Origin: Clostridia bacterium
GTDB taxonomy: Bacteria > Bacillota > DSM-521 > Neomoorellales > Neomoorellaceae
DNA length: 8,609 nucleotides
Assembly: GCA_030445875.1 (NCBI GenBank)
Contig: JASUSX010000079.1
Location: 1 to 8,609, forward strand
Reading direction: 5' to 3'
Shown here: one piece after another, positions 1-4,514 of the stretch
Layout of the letters: each line of letters begins with the position of its first letter
Position numbering within the stretch: the stretch's first letter is position 1
The notes under the pieces: model-generated
The model's database searches: none
The model's input: the letters and a program-made list of their open reading frames with translations, nothing else
What the model was told of the DNA's origin: nothing
Translations under genes and position numbers: made by a program

Positions 1-4
1 TTGG

Positions 5-30
5 GCTCACACAGGGTGCGGAATGTGAGC
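5..30 (-). terminator. Hairpin at the 3' end of the PIN gene, candidate terminator
   Basis: GCTCACA (5-11) and TGTGAGC (24-30) form perfect 7-base inverted arms around a 12-base loop. The hairpin starts on the first base of the PIN gene's TAG stop codon (30-32), which is a typical place for a terminator. The bases beyond it that would show a T-run are outside the window, so the terminator reading is only a suggestion. Confidence 0.35.
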
Positions 31-455
31 TATAAAAATTCGTTTAAAAATAATTGCGGTGATGCTATCTTAAATTCGAGATTTCCCTTCCAATCCAATA
101 CCTGGAAATGCTTGTCAAGGCTCAATAACCAATCTACTTTACCGGAAATAGCTGCTGCCAGTATGGAGGCATCTTTTTCATTTATCAACGTCCGTGCATA
201 TTTCATGGCTTTCTCATCGGCTACAGCAAATACGAAAGGTAGCGATTTAAAAAGCGTATAAAAATGAGCTATGCTTTCGGGTAGCTTCTTCTGTATATTT
301 CTCATCACTTCTTCGGTAACTTCTTCCGATATGTATGGGGTAATTAGGCCCAGTTCAGCTAGAGCCAATACCCTATGTGATCCTCCTGTTTCCGAGGCAA
401 GGCCGGCAATAATAATACTACTATCCAAAAAAACTTTAGTCGATTTCATATTCAT
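30..455 (-). CDS. PIN-domain toxin (putative endoribonuclease)
   Basis: This 141-residue protein has the layout of a single PIN domain, the Mg2+-dependent RNase fold of VapC-like toxins. The N-terminal strand VFLDSSIIIAGL supplies Asp11. Acidic residues around Glu45-Glu49 follow a YISEEV motif. KDASILAAA supplies Asp95, and WLLSLDKHF supplies Asp114. These are the usual four acidic positions of the active site. The spacing resembles the PIN_3-type subgroup more than classical VapC, so the target RNA cannot be predicted. The start ATG at 455 sits 5 bases after a good AGGGAAGG ribosome site; a second ATG lies two codons later. Its first 20 bases overlap the end of the AbrB-type gene upstream in another frame, which implies translational coupling and a toxin-antitoxin pair. 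It ends in TAG. The PIN fold is clear; toxin function is inferred from the partner. Confidence 0.85.
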   Translation of the reverse strand: MNMKSTKVFLDSSIIIAGLASETGGSHRVLALAELGLITPYISEEVTEEVMRNIQKKLPESIAHFYTLFKSLPFVFAVADEKAMKYARTLINEKDASILAAAISGKVDWLLSLDKHFQVLDWKGNLEFKIASPQLFLNEFL

Positions 456-732
456 GTTTGCCTTCCCTTAATTCGGCAAGTAATTGTTCCAAATCTAGTC
501 CTGTAGTAGCCATCTCTTTTCTAACGGAGCTAGCAAGCTCTTTTACTTTTAGCCTTTCTGGCGTGGCTATGAATACCTTGCCAACCTGAAAAACTTCCAA
601 AATAGTGTCTTCTTGAATCTCCAGCCGCTTTCTTATTTCAGAGGGAATGGTAAACTGCCCCTTACCCCAGACGCGAACCTTTTTGATTTTAGAATAATTA
701 GCAGGTTTAGGGTTGAACATTGCCCCCGGCAT
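436..732 (-). CDS. AbrB/MazE-type antitoxin and likely autorepressor
   Basis: The protein has 98 residues. Residues about 18-60 match the SpoVT-AbrB swapped-hairpin DNA-binding domain, with the signature GKGQFTIPSEIRKRL and the hydrophobic strand that follows (VFQVGKVFIATP). Residues 61-95 form a charged helical tail of the kind antitoxins use to wrap and inhibit the toxin. It is the first gene of the pair and overlaps the PIN gene by 20 bases, the usual antitoxin-first order. ATG at 732 is the longest start, with AAAGG 11 bases upstream; ATG at 720 (residue 5) is also possible, and both lie before the domain. Such antitoxins normally bind their own promoter, and a good promoter with a dyad at its -35 box lies just upstream. 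The domain is clear; pairing with the PIN toxin is inferred from position. Confidence 0.85.
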   Translation of the reverse strand: MPGAMFNPKPANYSKIKKVRVWGKGQFTIPSEIRKRLEIQEDTILEVFQVGKVFIATPERLKVKELASSVRKEMATTGLDLEQLLAELREGKHEYEID

Positions 733-773
733 CCTATTTTCCGCCTTTCTAACTTTTAGATTTCTATGCTATT

Positions 774-802
774 ATTATAGGCTTAGGAAACGAAAAAGGC
801 AA
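774..802 (-). promoter_or_regulatory. Sigma-A-type promoter of the AbrB-PIN operon
   Basis: On the minus strand TTGCCT (797-802) is followed by a 17-base spacer and a perfect TATAAT (774-779), about 40 bases before the antitoxin ATG. A short dyad AGGCA-A-TGCCT (797-807) covers the -35 box, and a wider TTAGG/CCTAA pair (805-809 and 783-787) flanks the spacer. Either could be the operator for the AbrB-type protein. The promoter is well supported by sequence; operator use is inferred. Confidence 0.7.
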
Positions 803-880
803 TGCCTAACTTTCGCTCCCATCCTTAGGCCAGGTTTCTCATTGCCCAGGCCAGATAGAAAACCTGCCGGCTTTACTAAA

Positions 881-919
881 AGGTGAGGCCGCTTTTGCAA
901 AAAGTTGCAGCCGCGGCCT
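881..919 (-). terminator. Nested hairpin, candidate terminator after the DUF4258-DUF2283 pair
   Basis: AGGCCGC (886-892) and GCGGCCT (913-919) form a 7-base stem. Inside it TTGCA (896-900) and TGCAA (905-909) form a second 5-base stem, separated by small internal loops. On the minus strand the stem is followed by CACCTTTT, a weak T-run. It lies about 105 bases after the DUF2283 stop codon, within the 290-base gap before the AbrB gene. It could stop transcription from the pair, but the T-run is poor. Confidence 0.35.
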
Positions 920-960
920 TTGGCCATTATATTAACAGGAATAAGACGGTCATAAATTCA

Positions 961-987
961 AGCCCACCAGAATTATACTGGAGGGCT
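961..987. repeat. Inverted repeat (10-base arms, 7-base loop)
   Basis: The arms AGCCCACCAG (961-970) and CTGGAGGGCT (978-987) pair with one mismatch around the loop AATTATA. No T-run follows on either strand, so it is not a classic intrinsic terminator. Its position 37 bases after the DUF2283 stop codon suggests an RNA 3'-end structure or a protein-binding dyad. The function is unknown. Confidence 0.5.
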
Positions 988-1023
988 CAAGAGGAAATCT
1001 ACCGAAGATCCGCGGCGGCCTTT

Positions 1024-1236
1024 CTAAATAACAGCCGCCTCCAGGGGAAGCTCCTTAATATTAACATTGGGCATAAGAAAATTAAGTTTTTCAAAGCCGA
1101 TCACTTTACCATTTTTATCTTTGATTAACATAACCTCTTCGCCGGTTTCCTCGCAAATATATTCTTTTTCCGGGTCATCAAACCATACATTTAATGTGTT
1201 TGCTTCCTTGTCATAATACAATCTTATTTTTTCCAT
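1024..1236 (-). CDS. DUF2283 family small protein (possible antitoxin)
   Basis: The protein has 70 residues and fits the compact DUF2283 family. It opens with IRLYYDKEANTLNVWF, where family members show YYDxEADxLYI. An acidic stretch follows (DDPEKEYICEETGEEV), then the strand-turn-strand IKDKNGKVIGFEKLNF, where the family has D-x-G-x-V-x-G-I-E. No catalytic motif is visible. The start ATG at 1236 lies inside the last codons of the DUF4258 gene, a 13-base overlap, with AGAGGGTG about 7 bases upstream, so the two are co-translated. It stops with TAG. DUF2283 genes are commonly found beside DUF4258 genes, which has led to the suggestion of toxin-antitoxin-like pairs. I see the family and the coupling; an antitoxin role is inference. 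Confidence 0.75.
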   Translation of the reverse strand: MEKIRLYYDKEANTLNVWFDDPEKEYICEETGEEVMLIKDKNGKVIGFEKLNFLMPNVNIKELPLEAAVI

Positions 1237-1535
1237 ACAAGCTCACCCTCTTTAATTTTATCAGTTATATAAGCAGTAACAATATAGCCTTCTCCATTTA
1301 AATGTTTGACTACAACGCATAAAAAATGGCCCACCATACTTTTGTAATACATGTATACATTTTGGTCAACCTTACTTCTCCTGATTTCATCAGGATTTTT
1401 TAAAGTGTCCTGAACCTCTTTTTCCTTGCCCTTCATACTTGGATGTTTTTCGTTTGTTAACTTAAGCCAGTACGTTTTTGTTGTCCGAATCCTTTTGCCC
1501 ATTTTGTTAAGGGCTTCAAAATATAGATTATCCAT
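1224..1535 (-). CDS. DUF4258-like small protein (possible RelE-type toxin)
   Basis: The protein has 103 residues. Family-like features in order are the NEKHPSM motif with His31, the helix EKEVQDTLKNPDEIRRSK, two beta strands (VYMYYKS and FLCVVVKHLN), and the C-terminal GEGYIVTAYITDKIKEGE. This pattern (H-P near the N-terminus, N-P-D-x-I-R-R, then V-V-x-x-L-N-G-E-G-x-I-V-T-A-Y) is typical of proteins annotated DUF4258. That family has been linked to the BECR/RelE-like RNase folds. The ATG at 1535 has no clear ribosome site, and a TATAAT lies only 9 bases upstream (1545-1550), so the mRNA could be almost leaderless; ATG at 1502 also lacks a ribosome site. It overlaps the downstream DUF2283 gene by 13 bases. 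The family call is fairly secure; RNase or toxin activity is not shown by the sequence. Confidence 0.7.
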   Translation of the reverse strand: MDNLYFEALNKMGKRIRTTKTYWLKLTNEKHPSMKGKEKEVQDTLKNPDEIRRSKVDQNVYMYYKSMVGHFLCVVVKHLNGEGYIVTAYITDKIKEGELVWKK

Positions 1536-1627
1536 TGTTCGTTAATTATACCCCCAGGACGACTCTGTTGCCGCTAAGGCTCAAGGTCTTGAAGGCCGTC
1601 TTCTGCTGCCCGGGTAATTTGAAACGA

Positions 1628-1653
1628 TAGGAAGTTCCTACTCAATTATAACA
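1628..1653 (-). promoter_or_regulatory. Candidate extended -10 promoter with adjacent dyad, upstream of the DUF4258 gene
   Basis: On the minus strand TGTTATAAT (1645-1653) is an exact extended -10 element (TGnTATAAT), though no good -35 box lies 17 bases upstream. A perfect 6-base dyad TAGGAA-G-TTCCTA (1628-1640) starts 4 bases further on and would cover the transcription start, where a repressor could act. The mRNA would reach the DUF4258 ATG about 100 bases later. A second TATAAT (1545-1550) is nearer the gene but has no -35 box. This is a suggestion from motifs only. Confidence 0.35.
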
Positions 1654-1869
1654 TGGCCTTACTATAATTTCTATAAACGCTTCACTGGTTTGGAATTCCC
1701 CCCAGTAATCACTGATCTGATATATGCCAAGAGCGGCTTTGGCAGGGGCGAAACAAAGATGGCACAGCGGGTTGCACCGGGGAAGCCCGTTTGGGTCTTG
1801 ACTTAGTCCATAGCTTGGTCTATATTGGTTATAACGGAGGTAATTGGCAATATCATTACAAGTAAACAT
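1642..1869 (-). CDS. Unrecognised small ORF, doubtful gene
   Basis: A 75-codon open frame with ATG at 1869 and TGA at 1642. The product has four of its five cysteines at positions 4, 32, 36 and 39 (C-NPL-C-HL-C in the middle) and many aromatic residues. I do not recognise it. No ribosome site precedes the ATG, and a 62-codon frame without a start codon lies on the opposite strand over the same bases. It sits in the gene-poor AT-rich stretch, so it may be a chance ORF or a fragment of a decayed gene. No function is offered. Confidence 0.18.
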   Translation of the reverse strand: MFTCNDIANYLRYNQYRPSYGLSQDPNGLPRCNPLCHLCFAPAKAALGIYQISDYWGEFQTSEAFIEIIVRPCYN

Positions 1870-1900
1870 TCATGAAGCCAAGACCCACTTTTCCAGGTTC

Positions 1901-2059
1901 TTAGTCGAAAGTCTCCGAAGAACGTTTTTGTAGATAAGTAACAAAACGCGAACCTTTAACTTCGTAATCATAGGCCCGTCCGGCGGCAATACATTGTATC
2001 TGATTTTTTATCTTTTCAATACTAGTTTCGATATTTTCCGAAGTGAAAAAACCGGCCAT
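1901..2059 (-). pseudogene. Possible small gene or remnant (52 codons), unrecognised
   Basis: From ATG at 2059 the frame runs 52 codons to TAA at 1901. The product looks protein-like: an amphipathic helix (NIETSIEKIKNQIQ) followed by AAGRAYDYEVKGSRFVTYLQKR, which reads like two beta strands with a basic end. The frame is open upstream to a TGA near 2130 without another ATG, and I see no ribosome site. The hairpin of the operon terminator covers its first codons, so read-through from polX would be stopped before most of this ORF. It may be the 3' end of a decayed gene. I do not recognise the family. Confidence 0.25.
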
Positions 2060-2071
2060 CGCTGGCCGGTT
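2045..2071 (-). terminator. Intrinsic terminator, probably for the pheST-zapA-polX operon
   Basis: AACCGGCCA (2050-2058) and TGGCCGGTT (2063-2071) form a perfect 9-base GC-rich stem with a 4-base loop. On the minus strand the stem runs directly into six T residues (2045-2051), the classic Rho-independent signal. On the plus strand no T-run follows, so the direction is clear. It lies 222 bases after the polX stop codon, with no convincing gene between, so polX is the most likely user. A weaker hairpin at 2247-2257 (GGCC-GAC-GGCC with four Ts) lies closer to polX. Confidence 0.8.
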
Positions 2072-2293
2072 GCACCACTTCCCAGGTACGAAACAAGGAT
2101 CACTGCATCCACGATAATTATGTATTCGCCATCATAACGCTAAATCCTGCTGCATTTTACCAAACAAATAGGTCTTTTTCCCCTTTTTTACCAGCAATAT
2201 TTGCTTAAATTAACCCTTCCCGCCCCACTGCCGAATACCCACAAAAGGCCGACGGCCCCTGTCTAGCTATTGTGGCCAACCATAGGCATGGCA
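2072..2293. other. Non-coding stretch, polX 3' untranslated region
   Basis: These 222 bases hold no recognisable gene. On the minus strand they include a short hairpin (GGCC 2247-2250, GGCC 2254-2257, then TTTT) 36 bases after polX, which may act as a weak first terminator, and the upstream part of the unassigned open frame that ends at 1901. The composition changes here from the GC-rich operon to the AT-rich accessory region. Confidence 0.5.
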
Positions 2294-4135
2294 TTATCTA
2301 TGGAACTGGGCCCGGTTCCGCTTCAGCCGGGCCAGCAGCCGGTCCAGCTCCCAGGTGTTGACCACGTCCGCCGGTTCCAGCCAGCCACGCCGGGCGGTGA
2401 GGATACCGTACTCCATGTCCGCCAGGCGGTGGGGGTCGTGGGCGTCGGTGTTGATGGCGATGGGGACACCGTGTTCTTTAGCCAGGCGTACTGCCGCGTC
2501 GTTAAGGTCCAGCCGGTCGGGGCTGGCGTTAATCTCCAGGATGGTCCCCGTCTCGGCGGCCAGCTCGATAACCCGGGTCACATCTACCGCATAGGGGCGC
2601 CGCCGGCCCAGCATACGGCCGGTGAGATGACCGAGGATGTCCACCCAGGGGTGACGCAGGGCCGCCTCCAGGCGCGCCATTATCTGCTCCCCTTCCTGGC
2701 GAAAGCCGGAGTGGATGGAGGCGATGACCAGGTCGAATTCCCGCAAGATCTCGTCTTCGTAGTCCAGGCGGCCATCAGCCAGGATATCGACCTCGATGCC
2801 GGCCAGGATGGTGATGCCCTCCAGTTCTTTATTCAAGCGGGCTATCTCTTCCCGCTGGGCCTTGAGCTGCTCGACACTCAGGCCCCTGGCTACCACCAGG
2901 GAATGGGAGTGGTCGGTAATGGCAATATAGCTGTAGCCCCGTTCCCTCGCCGCTGCGGCCATGCCGGCAATGGTCTCCACGCCGTCACTGTAGCGGCTGT
3001 GCATGTGCAGGTCAGCGCGGATATCTTCTATAGTAACCAGGCGGGGGAGTTCCCCCCTGAGGGCGGCGGCGATCTCGCCGCGGTCTTCCCGGAGTTCGGG
3101 CACGATGTAGGGCAAAGCTAAACGGCGGTAGAAGATTGCATCCGCTGCTGTAACCGCACCATTGCCAGGCTGGAGAATGGTTGCAAGGGTACCGGGAGCT
3201 TCCAAAGGAGGGTAAGGGCCCGGATGGTCCTTCTCCTCTCCTCCGGCGAGCATCTCTTCTTCCTCTGCCAGCCAGCGGGAGGTAGCCAGGCCCAGGTCGG
3301 CCACCCCCAGGCCCCGGCTGGCAGCCAGGCGCAGCAGCGCCCGCCGGTGCGCCCGGGAACCGGTGGCGTAAAATAGAGTAGCGGCAAAATCCTCCGGCCG
3401 GACCATGATGATTTCAATCTTAACACCCAGGTTGGTGCGCAGGGCCAGATGGTCCGGTTCCATGGCCAGGACTTCCTTTACCTGGGGGTGGCGGGTCATA
3501 ACGTCCGTTACCCGGTGGCCGGGCTGAACGGCCGCCACCAGGTCGATATCGCCCACCATTTCCTTGCCACGGCGCACACTGCCCGCTATTGCCACCTGCT
3601 CCACCCCGGGTACGGCCAGTAGCTGGTCCTTAAAGAGCAGGGCCAGGGGCCGGGCCACCCCCAGGGGGACCTGTTCCTGTGCTTCCTTTAACATGTCCAG
3701 ACCGCGCAGGATAGCCAGCTCCGTCTTGCTGCCCATACCGGGCAGGGTGCGGATCCTCTTTTCCCGAGCGGCCGCCTCCAGTTCGGCCAGGGTGGTAAGG
3801 CCCAGGCCCTGGTAGATCTGGCGCACTGAGCGGCTGCCCAGGCCGGGGATGGCCAGCATCTCCCTTAAGCCCGGCGGCACCTCCCGGCGCAGGTTTTCCA
3901 GGAAGGTAGACCGGCCGGTGGTTAACAGCTCGGCGATCTTTTTGGCCAGGTTCTTCCCCACCCCGGGTATCTCCTCCAGGGCGCCGCGGGCATAAAGGCC
4001 GGCCGCCTCTTCCTCCAGGTTCTCCAGGGAGCGGGCGGCGCGGTGGTAGGCGCGGACCTTAAAGGGCTCCTCTCCCTTTAATTCCAGCAAATCGCCCATT
4101 TCGGCCAGGGCCCAGGCCAGCTCCAGGTTGGTCAA
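2294..4135 (-). CDS. polX: PolX: family X DNA polymerase with C-terminal PHP nuclease domain
   Basis: The protein has 613 residues, against about 570 for the Bacillus PolX. Residues 1-150 form the helix-hairpin-helix DNA-binding part (IPGVGKNLA at 56, IPGLGSRSV at 96, LPGMGSKTE at 131). The nucleotidyltransferase core follows, with GSVRRGKEMVGDIDLV holding catalytic Asp196 and Asp198. The PHP domain starts near 370: DLHMHSRYSDG (His377, His379), TDHSH (His409), GIEVD (Glu448), IHSG (His475), LGHL (His503) and NTDAHDPHR (Asp564, His566), so the metal site of the 3'-5' exonuclease is complete. It probably acts in gap filling and base-excision repair. Two oddities: the third polymerase carboxylate is Glu241 (KIEIIMV) where the family has Asp (VDLRVV), and a stretch of about 35 extra residues lies near 298-335. 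The start is TTG at 4135 with AGGAGG 10 bases upstream; it overlaps the zapA stop codon (TTGA), implying coupling. MutS2, often next in Firmicutes, is absent. Confidence 0.95.
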   Translation of the reverse strand: MTNLELAWALAEMGDLLELKGEEPFKVRAYHRAARSLENLEEEAAGLYARGALEEIPGVGKNLAKKIAELLTTGRSTFLENLRREVPPGLREMLAIPGLGSRSVRQIYQGLGLTTLAELEAAAREKRIRTLPGMGSKTELAILRGLDMLKEAQEQVPLGVARPLALLFKDQLLAVPGVEQVAIAGSVRRGKEMVGDIDLVAAVQPGHRVTDVMTRHPQVKEVLAMEPDHLALRTNLGVKIEIIMVRPEDFAATLFYATGSRAHRRALLRLAASRGLGVADLGLATSRWLAEEEEMLAGGEEKDHPGPYPPLEAPGTLATILQPGNGAVTAADAIFYRRLALPYIVPELREDRGEIAAALRGELPRLVTIEDIRADLHMHSRYSDGVETIAGMAAAARERGYSYIAITDHSHSLVVARGLSVEQLKAQREEIARLNKELEGITILAGIEVDILADGRLDYEDEILREFDLVIASIHSGFRQEGEQIMARLEAALRHPWVDILGHLTGRMLGRRRPYAVDVTRVIELAAETGTILEINASPDRLDLNDAAVRLAKEHGVPIAINTDAHDPHRLADMEYGILTARRGWLEPADVVNTWELDRLLARLKRNRAQFHR

Positions 4136-4407
4136 CCCCGCTTTTCCTCCTGTATCAGTTTCACCAGGGTCTCATAATCTTGCTGCGCTTTATACAGCTC
4201 GTCAGCGATGTTCAGGGCCGCCAGTACAGCGACCTTGACCGGGGGGTAATTGGGGAACTTCTGGCTGACCTGGCGCATCCTTTTATCCACATAGGCGGCC
4301 AGCCTCTGGATATACTCCGGCGCTTCCCCCCGTACCACGTAATCCTGGCCGTTGATGTTCACCGTGGTACGGTCCGGGGTGGCAAGTAGTTGTTCGGCCT
4401 GGGGCAA
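4132..4407 (-). CDS. zapA: ZapA, cell division protein that bundles FtsZ
   Basis: The small cytoplasmic protein matches ZapA. Its N-terminal domain has TTVNINGQDYVVRGEAPEYI, then AAYVDKRMRQV, KVAVLAALNIADEL and a C-terminal coiled-coil helix (YKAQQDYETLVKLIQEEK). ZapA tetramers crosslink FtsZ protofilaments at mid-cell. I place the start at TTG 4407, giving 91 residues, because a strong AGGGGAGG ribosome site (4415-4422) lies 7 bases before it. The upstream GTG at 4428 gives 98 residues but would place this ribosome site inside the coding region and has no site of its own. The stop codon overlaps the polX start. The gap to pheT is 107 bases from the TTG and holds no promoter or terminator that I can see, so it is probably co-transcribed with pheST. 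The family call is firm. Confidence 0.93.
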   Translation of the reverse strand: MPQAEQLLATPDRTTVNINGQDYVVRGEAPEYIQRLAAYVDKRMRQVSQKFPNYPPVKVAVLAALNIADELYKAQQDYETLVKLIQEEKRG

Positions 4408-4414
4408 GCTGAAT

Positions 4415-4422
4415 CCTCCCCT
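4415..4422 (-). promoter_or_regulatory. Ribosome binding site that fixes the zapA start
   Basis: AGGGGAGG on the minus strand lies 7 bases before TTG 4407. No comparable site precedes the in-frame GTG at 4428, so the shorter zapA product is preferred. Confidence 0.7.
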
Positions 4423-4514
4423 CTGCACTGGTCTTATTTCCTACCTTTTTCGCTTCCGGGCGATAAAATCCTTCCAGTTGCCACCAAGAATAGCGCGGAA
4501 TTTTTCTCGACCTC

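Noticed and set aside
911..1023. Repeated GCGGCCTTT with CCGCGG nearby (about 913 and 1015)
   Set aside because: Only two short copies about 100 bases apart, with no further units, so it is not a CRISPR or a mobile-element end.
883..1128. 81-codon plus-strand ORF starting with GTG at 883
   Set aside because: Its second half is the antisense of the DUF2283 gene, its first half matches nothing I know, and it has only a marginal upstream AAAGG.
1621..1640. Recombinase-target-like sequence (GAAGTTCCTA resembles part of an FRT half-site)
   Set aside because: Only a few bases match, there is no second half-site with the right spacer, and no recombinase gene is near. A simple dyad explains it better.
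2270..3121. Long plus-strand ORF (283 codons) over polX
   Set aside because: It is the antisense shadow of a GC-rich gene: repetitive Gly/Val/Gln composition with no family-like motifs. The polX frame has complete domains.
4429..4514. Possible small peptide gene between pheT and zapA
   Set aside because: Short open frames exist on the minus strand, but none has both a start codon and a ribosome site, and none looks like a known family.
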